Assembly: GCF_000718775.1 (NCBI RefSeq)
Contig: NZ_JOCB01000024.1
Coordinates: 1 to 64,000, forward strand
Length of the DNA stretch: 64,000 bases
Reading direction: 5' to 3'
DNA from: Streptomyces sp. NRRL S-31
Lineage (GTDB): Bacteria; Actinomycetota; Actinomycetes; Streptomycetales; Streptomycetaceae
Part shown: positions 1-18,190 of the stretch, in pieces
How positions within the stretch are numbered: position 1 is the stretch's first letter
Layout of the letters: each line of letters opens with the position of its first letter
Notes under the pieces: model-generated
Databases searched by the model: none
What the model saw: the letters and a program-made list of their open reading frames with translations, nothing else
What the model was told of the DNA's origin: nothing
Program-made: the position numbers and the translations under genes

Positions 1-640
1 CCGCCGGGCCGGCCCCCGCGGCCCCGGCCGGCCGGGGCCGGGCGCGGATGCCCGCCACGCACCAGCCGCACAGGGCGAAGCAGACGGCGTCGACCAGGAA
101 GGCCACGGGTGCCCGGGTGAGGGCGATGACCAGGCCGCCGACGGCCGGTCCGACGACGGCCGCGGTCCGCGCGCCGGCGCCCAGCAGCGCGTTGGCCTCG
201 GGCAGCAGGGTCTTGTCCACCACGGAGGGCAGGATGGAGACGCGGGCCGGCTGGAAGAAGGCGTCGACGGCGCCGAACGCGGCGGCCGCCGCGCACAGCA
301 TCCACACCGTCAGGTGCCCGCCGAGCCCGGCCGCGCCGACCCCGGTCATCAGCCCGGCCCGGGTCCAGCTGGAGGCGATCATCAGGGTGCGGGTGGACAG
401 CGAGTCGCCGAGGGTGCCGCCGACCAGGGTGAGCAGGGCGCGCGGTACGGCCTGGCAGGCGAGGACGTAGCCGAGGGTGAGGGTCGACCCGGTGAGGCCG
501 AGGGTGATCCAGGAGAAGGCGACGACGCTGAAGCCGTCGCCGAGCAGGGACAGCGACTGCCCCAGCCACAGGAGCCGGAAGGGCCGGTGCCGGGCGGGTG
601 CCCACAGCCGCGGACCGGCTCCGGCGAGGGTGGTGGCCAT
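1..640 (-). CDS. MFS exporter, C-terminus cut by window edge
   Basis: Major facilitator superfamily transporter; only the first 213 residues are inside the window, the rest lies to the left. Reading the minus strand from the ATG at 640 gives an Arg/Pro-containing cytoplasmic lead, then alternating hydrophobic helices, with LWLGQSLSLLGDGF as helix 1 and a loop with GGTLGDSLSTRTLM that fits the conserved cytoplasmic loop 2-3 motif. This is the EntS/MFS_3 style of exporter often found in NRPS loci. The start has GAAAGG about 7 bases upstream. It lies 36 bp after the P450 stop on the same strand, so it probably ends the NRPS transcript and exports its product; that role is inferred from position. 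Confidence 0.85.
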   Translation of the reverse strand, partial: MATTLAGAGPRLWAPARHRPFRLLWLGQSLSLLGDGFSVVAFSWITLGLTGSTLTLGYVLACQAVPRALLTLVGGTLGDSLSTRTLMIASSWTRAGLMTGVGAAGLGGHLTVWMLCAAAAAFGAVDAFFQPARVSILPSVVDKTLLPEANALLGAGARTAAVVGPAVGGLVIALTRAPVAFLVDAVCFALCGWCVAGIRARPRPAGAAGAGPA

Positions 641-676
641 GGTGTGCCTTTCGTCGTACGGGCGGGTCCGCGGGGG

Positions 677-1914
677 TCAGTAGCGCACGGGCACGGCGGT
701 GAGGCTGCGGTTGAGGAGCGAGGGCTGCCAGGTGAGCCGGGCGGGGTCGGCCAGGACGAGGTCCGGGTGGTCGCGGGCCAGGGTCTCCACGACGGTCACG
801 GCCACCAGCCGGGCCAGTGCGGCGCCGATGCAGAAGTGGGCGCCGAAGCCGAAGCCGAGGTGGGTGGCGCCGGTGCGGTGGACGTCGAACCGGCCGGGGT
901 CGGCGAAGCGGGCCGGGTCCCGGTTGGCGGCGGCGGTGACCAGGAAGATCCGGTCACCGGCGCGCAGGGTGCGGCCGTCCAGGACGAGATCGCGGGCGGC
1001 GGTGCGGATCGACATCTTCGACGGGCCGTCCAGGCGCAGCGTCTCCTCCACCGCGCCCCGCGCGCGCGAGGGGTCCTCGCGGACGGCGGCGTACTGCCCG
1101 GGCCGGGTGTGCAGGGCCAGGACGGTGTTCGCGATCAGATTGCTGGTGGTCTCGCCGCCGGCGAAGGCCATCTGGGTGAGCAGGCCGACGAACTCCTCCC
1201 CGGTGACCGACTCCCCCACCCGGCCCTCCGCCAGCACCTGGCTGATCAGGTCGTCGGCGGGTTCGGCGCGGCGCCGGGCGACCAGGCCGGCGAGGTAGTC
1301 CTCCAGGCTCACCAGCGCCTGGAGGGAGGCCCGGTACTCGCTCTCCTCCTGGGCGGTGCCGAGGACGAGGTCGGCGACGCGGGCGTTCCAGTACCAGAAG
1401 GCGGCGGCGTCGGTGCGGGGGATGCCGAGCCAGCGGGCGAAGACCAGCGCGGGCAGCGGCTTGGCCACGTCGGCCATGAGGTCGCCGGTGCGGCCGGGGG
1501 CCGCCTTGCGGGCCAGGACGGCGCGGGTGGCCTTCTCGGTGAAGGCGCGGTAGCGGGCCACCGCCCGGGCGGCGAACGCCTCCTGGAAGACCTGGCGGAG
1601 CCTGCGGTGCTGGGGCGGGTCGTTGAAGACCATCCAGCGGGACAGGATGGCGAAGGCCCGTTCGGCGTCCGCGCGGGCGCCCTGCGGTACGGCGTCCATG
1701 AGGGGCCGTACCCGGTCGGCGGAGACGGCGGGGTCGCGCAGGCAGTGCATCACCTGCTCGTAGCCGGTGACGAGCCAGGCGTGGTGCATCGGGCTCCAGT
1801 GCACCGGCGCGTGCTCGCGCAGCGCGTCCAGGTACGGGTAGGGGTCGGCGACCATCTCCGGGGAGAGCAGGTACCGCTCGGTGAAGGCGAGGGCGGGGGC
1901 GGGGGCCGCGGTGG

Positions 1915-1918
<4 letters not shown>
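677..1918 (-). CDS. Cytochrome P450 (NRPS-associated)
   Basis: Bacterial class I cytochrome P450 of 413 aa, a normal length. The heme-binding loop [10 protein letters not shown] with its cysteine ligand, the I-helix AGGETT oxygen-activation motif and an EETLR ExxR motif are all present, so it should be catalytically competent. The ATG at 1918 overlaps the stop of the NRPS upstream by 4 bp (ATGA), which indicates translational coupling and a role in the same pathway, either beta-hydroxylation of a carrier-bound residue or late tailoring of the released peptide. Redox partners are not encoded nearby. Substrate cannot be read from the sequence. Confidence 0.93.
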
Positions 1919-9159
<7,241 letters not shown>

Positions 9160-9216
9160 GGGGCACTCCGATCTCGAAGCGGTGGGCGAGGGGCGGGGGC
9201 AGCGGCGGTGCCGCCC

Positions 9217-12200
9217 TCAGAGGTCGGCGGTGAGCGACAGGTCGATCTCGTCGTCGCTCATCTGGGAGATCAGCTCCAGCAGCCTGCGCTCCACCTCGGC
9301 GGCGAGCCGCTCCACGGTGGGGTGCTCGAAGAGGTCGCGGACCTCCAGCGGGCAGTCGAAGGCGGTGCGCAGCCGGGAGGCGACGGCCACCGCGCGCAGG
9401 GAGTGGCCGCCCAGGGCGAAGAAGTCGTCGTGGACGCCGACCCGGGGCAGGTCGAGCACCTCGCACCAGACCTGTGCGACGACCGTCTCGGCGGGGGTGC
9501 GGGGCGCGACGGAGGTGTGCGGCGCGCGGGTGACGGGCTCGGGCAGGGCCGCGGTGTCCAGCTTGCCCTGCACGGTCAGCGGCAGGGTGTCGAGCAGGAC
9601 GAACGCCGACGGGACGGCGTAGTGCGGCAGGTGGGCCCGGCAGTGGCCGGCCAGCGCCTCCGGTGACAGTCCGCTGCCCGCGACGTACGCCACCAGGGCG
9701 GCTTCGCCGTGCGGGGTGCGGACGAGGACGGCGGCGTCGCTGACTCCGGGGTGCCGGCGCAGCACCGCCTCGGCCTCGCCGGGTTCGACGCGGAACCCGC
9801 GGATCTTCACCTGGTCGTCGTTGCGGCCGAGGAACTCCAGCTGTCCCGTGGGCAGTCGGCGGACGACGTCACCGGTGCGGTAGAGGCGTCCGCCGGGCCG
9901 GCCGAAGGAGTCGGGCACGAAGCGGTCGGCGGTCGGTCCGGGCCGTCCCAGGTAGCCCCGGGCCAGCTCGGTGCCGCCCACCAGGAGTTCGCCGGGCAGG
10001 CCGTCCGGCACCGGTTCCCCGAGGGCGTCGACGACGTAGGCGCGGCGGCCGCCGAGCGCGCGGCCGATGGGCACCCGGCCGGGCGGGAGGGTGTCGACGG
10101 TGTGCGCGGTCGCGGAGATCACCGCCTCGGTGGGCCCGTAGGTGTTGAGCACGGGAACCGCGGGCAGGTGGGCGAACCAGCGCTCCAGGGGGTCGGCGGG
10201 CAGTGCCTCCCCGCCGGTGACCAGCAGCCGCAGGGAGGCCAGGAGCGGCGCCAGCGCGTCCAGGCGGGCCACCAGTTCCACCCAGTAGGAGGGGGTGAGT
10301 TCCATGACGGTCACCCGCTCCGCCGCGACGCGGGCGGCGAGTTGCTCGGGGGTCCATATCTCGTCCGGGCGGACGATCACGGCCGCGCCGGTGCCCAGCG
10401 CCGGCAGGATCTGCTCCAGGGAGGCGTCGAACGAGGTGGAGGCGAAGGTGAGCACCCGGTCGCGCGCGGTGAGCGCGAACTTCTCGCGGGCGGCGGCCAC
10501 ATGGGCGTCGAGCGCGTGGTGTTCGACGCCGACGGCCTTGGGCAGGCCGGTGGAGCCCGAGGTGAAGATGGTGTAGGCGAGGGAGCCGGGGTCGGGGCTG
10601 TGGCGGGGGCCGTCGGGGTCCGGCCGCACGTCGCGGACGTCGACCGGGGCGGCGCCGAGCGCCGTCAGGGTGTCCCGGGTGCCCGCGTCGGTCACCGCGT
10701 GGCGCACTCCGGCCTCCCGCAGCATGTACCGCAGCCGTTCGGCGGGCAGCCGGGGATCGAGCGGCACGTACACGCCGCCCGCCCGCCAGACGGCGAGCAT
10801 CGCGGCCACCGACCACACGCCCCGGCCCACGCACACGCCCACGGCGTCGCCCGCGGCCACCCCGGCGCCGGCCAGCGCGGCGGCGAGCCCGCCGGTCAGG
10901 GCGTCCAGTCCGGCGTAGTCGAGGGTGGTCTCCTCGCAGACGACGGCGGTCGCCTCCGGCGCGCCCGCCACCCGGAACGCGGGCGCGGGGGCGGTGTCCG
11001 TCCCGGCCGTGGCGATCAGCCGGGCGCGTTCGGCGGCGGTGAGCAGGGGTGCCTCGTCGACGCGGGTCGCGGGGTCGGCGAGGAGGGTGTCCAGCAACCG
11101 GCCGAGGTGCTCGGCGAACCGGGTGGCGGTGGCCGGGTCGAACAGGTCGGCGGCGTACTCGACGTTGACCGAGAACCGGTCCGGGCGGACCACGAAGGTC
11201 GCGGTCAGGTCGAACTTGGCCGAGCCCCAGGGCAGGTGGAAGTCGGCGGTGTCCAGTCCAGGCAGGCCGGAGCCGCCCGTGGAGGCGTCCTGGACGTCGA
11301 CCATGACCTGGAAGAGGGGGTTGCGGGACAGGTCGCGTTCCGGGCGCAGTCGCTCCACGACCCGTTCGAAGGGCACCTCCTGGTGGTCGAAGGCGCCCAG
11401 GACGACCTCCCGCACCCGGTCCACGAGGCCGGCGAACGTCGGGCGTCCGGACAGGTCCGTGCGCAGCACCACCGTGTTCACGAAGAAGCCGACGAGCGGC
11501 TCCAGTTCGAGCCGGCCGCGGCCGGCGACGGGGGTGCCCACGCAGACGTCGTGCTGTCCCGTCCAGCGGGCGAGCACCGCCTGGGCGACGGCCAGCAGCA
11601 CCATGAAGCGGCTGGCGCCGCGTTCGCGGGCCCAGGAGTCCACGCGCTCCACCAGATGGGCGGGCAGGTCGACCTCGACGGCGCCGCCCCGGCCCGTGAA
11701 GGCGGCCGGGCGGGGCCGGTCCGTGGGCAGCTCCAGCACCGGGGCGCCGTCCAGCGTGCGTTCCCAGTAGGCCAGTTGGGGTTCCAGGGCGCCGCTGTCG
11801 GCGCGGTCGCGCTGCCAGACGGCGAAGTCGGCGTACTGGACGGGCAGCGGCGGCAGCGACGCGCTCCGCCCGCTCCGGCGGGCCGCGTAGTGCCGGGCGA
11901 GTTCGTCCAGCAGGACGCCCTTGGACCAGCCGTCGGTGACGGCGTGGTGCAGGGCGAGCAGGACGACGTGGTCGTCGTCGGCCAGTTCCCACACCCCGGC
12001 CCGCAGCAGGGGCGGCCGGGCGAGGTCGAAGCGGCGCGTGGCGAGGGACACGGCGGCCCGGCGGACCGCCTCCAGCCGGGACCGCTCGTCCCCGGCCCCG
12101 GGGGCCGGCTCCCAGTGCAACGGGACGGCCACCGGGTCGCACACCTGCTGCACCGGGCGGCCGTCGGACTCGGTCAGCGCGGTGCGCAGCACCTCGTGCC

Positions 12201-15200
12201 GTGCCACCAGGTCGTCCAGGGCCTGCTGCCACGCCACCCGGTCCAGGCCACCGCGTACCCGCCAGCTGTACCACAGCAGGTAGGAGTCGCCGCGGTCGGA
12301 GGTGCGGTCCAGGAACCACAGGCGTTCCTGGGCGAAGGACAGCGGCAGCGGCCGGTCGCGGTCGACCGGGACCACCTCGGTGGTCCCCGAGGCGCGGGCG
12401 GCGCTCACCCGGGGGGCGAAGCCGCGGACGGTGGGGTGCTCGAACACGGTGCGCAGTTCGATGTCGCGGCCCAGTCGCTGGGCGATCCGGGAGACCGCCA
12501 TGGTGGCGAGCAGCGAGTGGCCGCCGAGGTCGAAGAAGCTGTCGTCGATGCCGATCCCGTCCAGTCCGAGGACGTCGGCCCAGACCTCGGCGACGACTCG
12601 TTCGGTCTCGTCGCGCGGCGCGGTGAAGCCGGGGTCGTCGGCGGCGCGGGCGTGGACCGGGTCGGGCAGGGCGGCGCGGTCGAGTTTGCCGGAGACCCCG
12701 ACCGGCAGCGCGTCCAGGACGACGTAGTCGGAGGGGATGGCGTAGTGCGGCAGGTGGCGGGCGCACCAGGCGCGCAGTTCCGCGCGGTCCGGTACCCGGG
12801 GCGCGTCCGGCGCCGGTACGACGTAGCCGATGAGCCCGCGTCCGGTGGCGCGGTCGGGGCGGGCCGCCGCGCCGCCGACGAGCGGGCAGGCGCGCAGCAC
12901 GGTCTCGACCTCGCCGAGTTCGATCCGGAAGCCGCGGATCTTGACCTGGTCGTCGCGGCGGCCCACGAACTCCAGGTCGCCGCCGGGCTGCCAGCGCACG
13001 AGGTCGCCGGTGCGGTACAGGCGGGAGCCGGCCGGTCCGTAGGGATCGGGCACGAAGCGTTCGGCGGTCAGCGCGGGCCGGTTCAGATAGCCGCGGGCCA
13101 CTTCGGTGCCGCCGATGAGGAGTTCGCCGCAGACGCCCACGGGCACCGGTGCGCCGTCGGCGTCGACGACGTACACCCGCCGGTCGCCCAGCGGTCTGCC
13201 GATGGGCACGCTGCCCGCGGGCGGCTCGTCGGCGTCGTAGGTGGTGGCCGTGACGGTGGTCTCGGTCGGTCCGTAGGCGTTGCACACGCGCACCCAGGGG
13301 ACGGCCGCGCGCCAGGCGGCGAGGGTGTCGGCCGGGACGGCCTCGCCGCCGAGGACCAGCAGCCGCAGGGAGGCGAGGTCCGCGGCCTGCCGGCGGTCCA
13401 GGGAGAGCGTCAGCTCCGACCAGTAGGTGGGCGGCACGTTGACGACGGTCAGCGCGTGCCGCCGGACGATCTCGGGGACCTGGGTGGGCAGCCAGGGCTC
13501 GTCGGGGCGCATGACGACGGTGGCGCCCGCGCAGAGGGCGGGCAGCACCTGGTCCAGGGAGGCGTCGAAGGAGAAGGACGCGAAGGCCAGGACCCGGTCG
13601 TCGGCGGTGACGCCGAGACGCCGGCGGGCGGCGGCCACGTGGGAGGCGAGCGCCGCGTGCTCCACGCCGACCGCCTTGGGCCGGCCGGTGGACCCCGAGG
13701 TGAAGATGACATGGGCGAGTTCGCGGGGGTGGGGCCGGTGGCGGGGGCCGTCCGGGTCCGGGACGACCTCGGTGACGTCGACCGTGGCGGGGGCGAGGCC
13801 GGCCGCGGTGGCGGTGGTCGCCAGGTCGGTGACGACACAGTCGAGCCGGGCCTCCTGCGCCATGAACCGCAGCCGTTCGGCGGGGAGTTCGGGGTCGAGC
13901 GGGACGTACGCCCCGCCCGCCCGCCAGACCCCCTCGATGGCGGCGACCGACCACAGCCCGCGGCGTAGCAGGACGCCCACCGGGCTGCCCTCGGTGACTC
14001 CGGCCGCCCTGAGCGCCGCGGCGAGTGAGCCGGTCATCGCGTCGAGTTCCGCGTAGGTGGCGCTGTCGGCGCCGCAGCGCAGGGCGGTCGCGTCGGGCCG
14101 GCCGCGGAAGGCGACCGGCGGCGGCGGTCCGGTCGGCCGGTCGGCCGCGCGGTGCCACTCCGGGCGGGGGCGGGCCGCCGCCCCGGGGCCGGCCGGCAGC
14201 GCGCGGAGCAGCTCGGACACGGGGGTGTCGGGGTCGGCCAGGACGGCGCGCAGCAGGGCCGGGTAGGCCCGGGCGAACGCGCGCATCGTGCCGGCGTCGA
14301 ACAGCGCGGTGGCGTACTGGAGGACGGCGGCGATGCCGCCGTCGGTGCGCAGGGTCAGGTCGAGGAAGAGGTCCAGCGGGGTCTCGGTGAGCGGCGGCTC
14401 GACGAGGGTCACGTCCAGGCCGGGCATCCGGATGGGCCGGATGGGGGTGTTGAGCAGGGTGAACGACGCCTGGGCGAGCGGGTGCCGGGACAGGTCGCGG
14501 GGGCCGCCGAGCGCGCCGACGACGAGGTCGAAGGGGGCTTCGGCGTGGGCGAGGTCGGCCGGGACCAGGCCGCGCACCCGGTCCAGCAGGGTGGCGAAGC
14601 CAGGTCCGCCGGACAGGTCCGTGCGCAGTACGACGGTGTTGACCAGGGGGCCGATCACCGTGTCGGCGCCGCGCTGGGCGCGGTCGGCGAGCGTGCTGCA
14701 CACGGCGACGTCGGTGCGGCCCGCCCAGTGGCCGAGGAGCGCCTGGTAGGCGGTGAGCAGCAGCATGTAGCGGGTGGCGCGGCGGGACCGGGCCAGGGTG
14801 TCGACGGCGGCGACCAGGTCGGCGGGCAGGTCGAACCGGACGACGTCACCGGAGCCGTCCCAGACGCGGGGGCGCGGCCGGTCGGTGGGCAGGTCCAGCG
14901 GGGTGAGCCCGCCGAGCCGGTTCCGCCAGTGGGCGAGCAGCCGCTCCAGGCGCTCGGCCGAGAGGCGTGCGGTCTGGGCGCGGGCGAGGTCGGCGTAGCG
15001 CACGGCGGGCGGGGCGACCGTCTCACCGCGGTAGCCCGCGGCGAGTTCGTCCAGCAGGACGCCCCACGACCAGCCGTCCACCGCGATGTGGTGCACCTCG
15101 ACGAGCAGCAGGTGTTCGTCGGGCGCCACCCGGGCCAGCGTCGCCCGCAGCGGCCACTGGACGGTCAGGTCGACGGGGCGGCCCAGGAAGCGGTCGTAGA

Positions 15201-15510
15201 GGTCGGCCGGGCCGGACGCGTCGGTGTGTTCCGGCGCCACCGCGGCCGGCGGGTCCACGACCGGCACCGGCTCGCCGTCGACGGCGGTGAACCGGGTGCG
15301 CAGCACCTCGTGCCGGGCCACGATGCCGGACAGCGACCGCTCCAGCCGGGCCGCGTCGAGGCGTCCGCGCAGTCGCAGCACCAGCGGGAGCATCGATCCG
15401 GCGGAGGAGCCGGCCAACTGGTCCAGGAACCACAGCCGGCGCTGCGCGAAGGACGCCGTGCGGGTGTCCACGTCGTTCGGTGCCCCGTCAGGGGCCGGGC
15501 CTGTCGTCAC
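9217..15510 (-). CDS. NRPS, C-A-T-C-A-T, initiating
   Basis: Two-module NRPS of about 2097 aa without TE or epimerase. Approximate order: C1 20-440 (HHIAVDGWS), A1 465-960 ([11 protein letters not shown]), T1 985-1050 (GGHSL), C2 1070-1500 (HHAVTDGWS), A2 1530-2010, T2 2020-2090 (GGHSL). The A-domain codes by eye are DADNVGAVT for A1 and DAEEVGTIS for A2, each followed by the invariant Lys. Acidic residues at pocket position 239 or 278 suggest basic or polar side chains, but I cannot name them. It begins with a full C domain, so the first residue is probably acylated by a starter acyl group. I chose the GTG at 15510 (SD GGGAGG, 6-base spacing); an in-frame GTG at 15588 lacks an SD. A 4-module product is expected with the next gene. 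Confidence 0.94.
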   Translation of the reverse strand: MTTGPAPDGAPNDVDTRTASFAQRRLWFLDQLAGSSAGSMLPLVLRLRGRLDAARLERSLSGIVARHEVLRTRFTAVDGEPVPVVDPPAAVAPEHTDASGPADLYDRFLGRPVDLTVQWPLRATLARVAPDEHLLLVEVHHIAVDGWSWGVLLDELAAGYRGETVAPPAVRYADLARAQTARLSAERLERLLAHWRNRLGGLTPLDLPTDRPRPRVWDGSGDVVRFDLPADLVAAVDTLARSRRATRYMLLLTAYQALLGHWAGRTDVAVCSTLADRAQRGADTVIGPLVNTVVLRTDLSGGPGFATLLDRVRGLVPADLAHAEAPFDLVVGALGGPRDLSRHPLAQASFTLLNTPIRPIRMPGLDVTLVEPPLTETPLDLFLDLTLRTDGGIAAVLQYATALFDAGTMRAFARAYPALLRAVLADPDTPVSELLRALPAGPGAAARPRPEWHRAADRPTGPPPPVAFRGRPDATALRCGADSATYAELDAMTGSLAAALRAAGVTEGSPVGVLLRRGLWSVAAIEGVWRAGGAYVPLDPELPAERLRFMAQEARLDCVVTDLATTATAAGLAPATVDVTEVVPDPDGPRHRPHPRELAHVIFTSGSTGRPKAVGVEHAALASHVAAARRRLGVTADDRVLAFASFSFDASLDQVLPALCAGATVVMRPDEPWLPTQVPEIVRRHALTVVNVPPTYWSELTLSLDRRQAADLASLRLLVLGGEAVPADTLAAWRAAVPWVRVCNAYGPTETTVTATTYDADEPPAGSVPIGRPLGDRRVYVVDADGAPVPVGVCGELLIGGTEVARGYLNRPALTAERFVPDPYGPAGSRLYRTGDLVRWQPGGDLEFVGRRDDQVKIRGFRIELGEVETVLRACPLVGGAAARPDRATGRGLIGYVVPAPDAPRVPDRAELRAWCARHLPHYAIPSDYVVLDALPVGVSGKLDRAALPDPVHARAADDPGFTAPRDETERVVAEVWADVLGLDGIGIDDSFFDLGGHSLLATMAVSRIAQRLGRDIELRTVFEHPTVRGFAPRVSAARASGTTEVVPVDRDRPLPLSFAQERLWFLDRTSDRGDSYLLWYSWRVRGGLDRVAWQQALDDLVARHEVLRTALTESDGRPVQQVCDPVAVPLHWEPAPGAGDERSRLEAVRRAAVSLATRRFDLARPPLLRAGVWELADDDHVVLLALHHAVTDGWSKGVLLDELARHYAARRSGRSASLPPLPVQYADFAVWQRDRADSGALEPQLAYWERTLDGAPVLELPTDRPRPAAFTGRGGAVEVDLPAHLVERVDSWARERGASRFMVLLAVAQAVLARWTGQHDVCVGTPVAGRGRLELEPLVGFFVNTVVLRTDLSGRPTFAGLVDRVREVVLGAFDHQEVPFERVVERLRPERDLSRNPLFQVMVDVQDASTGGSGLPGLDTADFHLPWGSAKFDLTATFVVRPDRFSVNVEYAADLFDPATATRFAEHLGRLLDTLLADPATRVDEAPLLTAAERARLIATAGTDTAPAPAFRVAGAPEATAVVCEETTLDYAGLDALTGGLAAALAGAGVAAGDAVGVCVGRGVWSVAAMLAVWRAGGVYVPLDPRLPAERLRYMLREAGVRHAVTDAGTRDTLTALGAAPVDVRDVRPDPDGPRHSPDPGSLAYTIFTSGSTGLPKAVGVEHHALDAHVAAAREKFALTARDRVLTFASTSFDASLEQILPALGTGAAVIVRPDEIWTPEQLAARVAAERVTVMELTPSYWVELVARLDALAPLLASLRLLVTGGEALPADPLERWFAHLPAVPVLNTYGPTEAVISATAHTVDTLPPGRVPIGRALGGRRAYVVDALGEPVPDGLPGELLVGGTELARGYLGRPGPTADRFVPDSFGRPGGRLYRTGDVVRRLPTGQLEFLGRNDDQVKIRGFRVEPGEAEAVLRRHPGVSDAAVLVRTPHGEAALVAYVAGSGLSPEALAGHCRAHLPHYAVPSAFVLLDTLPLTVQGKLDTAALPEPVTRAPHTSVAPRTPAETVVAQVWCEVLDLPRVGVHDDFFALGGHSLRAVAVASRLRTAFDCPLEVRDLFEHPTVERLAAEVERRLLELISQMSDDEIDLSLTADL

Positions 15511-15660
15511 TGTGAGCCTCCCAGCCGTGTTTGGCAGCAGACTGCCGTCGGCCGGGCTCGGCCCATAGGGAAGAAGACGCAGCACCACCGGCAGACCGCG
15601 CTGCCGTTCCGGGAGCGTGCCGGAACGTCGTACGGCCCGGGGGGCGGCTCCTCACCGCGC

Positions 15661-16212
15661 TCAGCCCACGACGAGCCGTCCGTCCGGAAGGAGGGCGGTG
15701 GTGAACTCCTCGACGGCGCGGGAGAGCCGGGGTTCCGCCTCCGGGGACAGGCGCGGCCGGCCGTCGTCGCCGTGGGTGACGCCCTGGTCCAGGACGAAGG
15801 CGCCGCGCAGCACCTGGCGGGCGCCCAGGGCCGTCAGCACGGGCCGCAGCGCGTAGTCGAGGGCGAGGGCGTGGGCGAGGGTGCCGCCGGTCATCAGCGG
15901 CAGCACCGTCTTGCCCGCGAGGCCCGTCCGGGGCAGCAGGTCGAGGAAGGCTTTGAGCAGACCGCTGTAGGCGGCCTGGTAGACGGGGCTGGCGACCACG
16001 ACCCCGTCGGCGGCTGCGACCGCGTCCAGTGCCCGGCGCAGCGCGGGTTCGTCGGTCCGCGCGGCGAGCAGCGGCGCGGCCGGCAGGTCGCGGACGCGGA
16101 GGTGCGCGGTGGGGAGACCCGCCGCGGCCAGCCGGCCCACCACGTGTGCCGTGAGCAGGGCGGTGCGCGAGCGTGCCGAAGGACTGCCGGAGATCGCGAC
16201 CAGGGACGTCAT
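15661..16212 (-). CDS. NAD(P)H-dependent FMN reductase (SsuE-like)
   Basis: Flavodoxin-fold NAD(P)H:flavin reductase of 183 aa. The N-terminal phosphate-binding loop SGSPSARSRT and the central ASPVYQAAYSGLLKAF stretch are typical of the SsuE/MsuE group. Such proteins deliver reduced flavin to two-component monooxygenases, and this locus holds two luciferase-like and two styrene-monooxygenase-like enzymes that need one, so it is the obvious electron donor. The ATG at 16212 is preceded by GGAG. Upstream reading into the longer open frame is Pro/Arg-rich and rejected. It sits 150 bp before the NRPS on the same strand. Confidence 0.88.
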   Translation of the reverse strand: MTSLVAISGSPSARSRTALLTAHVVGRLAAAGLPTAHLRVRDLPAAPLLAARTDEPALRRALDAVAAADGVVVASPVYQAAYSGLLKAFLDLLPRTGLAGKTVLPLMTGGTLAHALALDYALRPVLTALGARQVLRGAFVLDQGVTHGDDGRPRLSPEAEPRLSRAVEEFTTALLPDGRLVVG

Positions 16213-16295
16213 CGAGGGCTCCTTCGCGGATCGCCGGACAGCGGGTCGCCGGGACGGCGGGGCGGACGGACGGAGAGGCGGACGGACGGCGCTAC

Positions 16296-16336
16296 GGGTG
16301 GCCGGTGTTCGGGTGGCCGGTGTTCGGGTGGCGGGC
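16296..16336. repeat. 15-bp tandem repeat, about 2.7 copies
   Basis: Two perfect copies of a 15-bp unit beginning GGGTGGCCGG (16296-16310 and 16311-16325) and a partial third copy. It lies in the 200-bp leader between the oxidase terminator and the FMN reductase start. Probably a slippage product; no function is evident. Confidence 0.7.
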
Positions 16337-16389
16337 GGCCGGTGCCGTGCGGCACCCCACCGGGGCGGGGCGCCGCGCGGCACCGGCTC

Positions 16390-16413
16390 GGGCGGCCCCC
16401 GCGGGGGCCGCCC
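16390..16413 (-). terminator. Terminator hairpin after the FAD-linked oxidase
   Basis: A 24-bp perfect palindrome with arms GGGCGGCCCCCG and CGGGGGCCGCCC starts one base after the oxidase stop codon. It has no U-tract, as is common in Streptomyces. It separates this gene from the FMN reductase and NRPS genes. Confidence 0.7.
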
Positions 16414-16414
16414 G

Positions 16415-17986
16415 TCAGACGGTCGGCGGCTGGACGGACTGGCTGTGCCGGAAGACGTCGCGCGGGTCCCACTTCGCCTTGACCCGTTGCAGGCGCGGGT
16501 AGTTGCCCTTGTAGTACAGGTCGTGCCACGGGGTGGACGAGGTGTTGAACCGTGGGTCGCCCAGGTCGATGTCGGGGTAGTTGACGTAGCAGCCGTCGGT
16601 CACCTCGTTCGGCACCGGCACGCCGCCGGTGTCCGCGTACACCTCGCCGTAGCACTCACGGGCCCAGGCGATGTACCGGTCGTCGTCGGCGGGGTCGTTC
16701 CAGAACACCTGCCAGAGCATCTTGAAGGCGGCGTCCCGGTGGGGCGCGGCGGTCGCCGCGGGGTCCACCGCGTTGATCCGGCCGCCGTACGACGTCAGTT
16801 GCACGCTGATGTTCGGGTTGTCGATGTCGTCGCGGGTGAGGTGCTTGTGGAGCGCCGCCAGGTGGCTGTCGGGGAAGGTCGCCCGCATGAAGGAGGACTT
16901 GTACTCGGCGCGCAGCGTCGGGTCGTTGAGGACGCCGTTGGTGGTGCCGAGCATCCGCACCGCCTGGAGCCAGGGCAGCCGCCGGGGCGCCGCGAACTGG
17001 GGCAGCGCGGGCAGGTCGCCCATGTGCCGGGTCAGCGCGCCCTGTTCGACGCTGATGCCATGGCCGATGTGCTTGAGGTAGTCGCCGAGGATCTGCTCCG
17101 CGTCCGGCGCCGTGGCGTCGACCAGGGCGAGCAGGCCGACCTGCCCGGCGGAGCGGTGGTTGAGCACGAGCTGGCTGATGAGCGCCCGGTTGGGGTCGTC
17201 GGGCCCGCGGTGGGCGACGTGCCAGTCGGCGTAATTGCGCGCCAGTTGGAAGAACTCCTGCCTGCTCAGCTCGTTCCATGCCCAGCCGACCGCGCTGACC
17301 AGCAGTTCCGCGGGCGGCTTGGGCAGCAGCCCGCGGGGGTCGCGGCCCTTGGCGCCCGGGGAGCGGAACCAGTAGCGGGTGACGATGCCGAAGTTGCCGC
17401 CCCCGCCGCCGGTGTGGGCCCACCACAGGTCGTGGTGGGGGTCGTCCTCGTCCCGGGTGGCGACCACCGCGCGGGCCTTGCCCCGGGCGTCGACCACGAC
17501 CACCTCCACCGCCTGGAGGTGGTCGACGACCAGGCCGTGCAGGCGGCACAGCGGGCCCCAGGCACCGCCGCTGACGTGCCCGCCCATGGCGACCGAGTAG
17601 CAGAACCCGCTGGGGACGACGACGCCCCACTCCGGGTAGAGGGTCTGGTAGGTGCGCAGGTTGGTGGCACCGGACTCGACGGCGACGGCGCCTCGCCGCT
17701 CGTCGTGGTACACCTCGCACATGCCCGACATGTCCACGATCATCTGGACGTCGGGGTGGTACACGAAGTCCTCGTAGCAGTGTCCGCTGGAACGGACGCT
17801 GATCCGCTTGCCCTCGTCGACGGCCTGCTGGACGGCCGCCACCACCTCCGCGGTGGACCGCACGAGCCGTATGGACTCGGGCCGGGCCACGTAACGCTGG
17901 TTGAGCCCGCTCACCAGATCGGCGTACTGCCGGTCGGCCCGGGTGACCGTGAGGCCGGCCGGGGCGCGGGTCGTGTCTTCGCTCAT
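16415..17986 (-). CDS. FAD-linked oxidase, berberine-bridge enzyme family
   Basis: Oxidase of 523 aa with an N-terminal FAD-binding PCMH/VAO domain and a C-terminal BBE segment (YYKGNYPRLQ near the end). Both residues used for bicovalent FAD attachment are visible: the His in SSGHCYEDF and the Cys in PSGFCYSVAMGGH, as in aclacinomycin oxidoreductase-type enzymes. These enzymes oxidise alcohols or close rings by hydride abstraction and reduce O2. The ATG at 17986 has AAGG upstream; a longer frame exists but has no SD. It is monocistronic, being bounded by a terminator and by a 200-bp gap to the luciferase-like gene. It is a tailoring candidate of locus A; the substrate is unknown. Confidence 0.9.
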   Translation of the reverse strand: MSEDTTRAPAGLTVTRADRQYADLVSGLNQRYVARPESIRLVRSTAEVVAAVQQAVDEGKRISVRSSGHCYEDFVYHPDVQMIVDMSGMCEVYHDERRGAVAVESGATNLRTYQTLYPEWGVVVPSGFCYSVAMGGHVSGGAWGPLCRLHGLVVDHLQAVEVVVVDARGKARAVVATRDEDDPHHDLWWAHTGGGGGNFGIVTRYWFRSPGAKGRDPRGLLPKPPAELLVSAVGWAWNELSRQEFFQLARNYADWHVAHRGPDDPNRALISQLVLNHRSAGQVGLLALVDATAPDAEQILGDYLKHIGHGISVEQGALTRHMGDLPALPQFAAPRRLPWLQAVRMLGTTNGVLNDPTLRAEYKSSFMRATFPDSHLAALHKHLTRDDIDNPNISVQLTSYGGRINAVDPAATAAPHRDAAFKMLWQVFWNDPADDDRYIAWARECYGEVYADTGGVPVPNEVTDGCYVNYPDIDLGDPRFNTSSTPWHDLYYKGNYPRLQRVKAKWDPRDVFRHSQSVQPPTV

Positions 17987-18190
17987 ATGTGTCACACCTT
18001 CACGCGAATCCTGGGTGTCCTGGGTGAGAACCCCATGGTTGGGACTGCCGAATCGCTGTGATCCCCCGTGCGGCAAACGGTGTCCCGGCCGGCGCTTCGC
18101 GGCCGGGACACCCGGCACAGGATCGCGTCGTGGTTGCTCGTGACGGTGGTGCCCTGGTACTGCGTGGTCCGGTCTGTCCGGTCTGTCCGG

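Noticed and set aside
9709..16482. Plus-strand frames of 1419 and 776 aa over the second NRPS
   Set aside because: Same antisense artefact; no SD, no recognisable motif.
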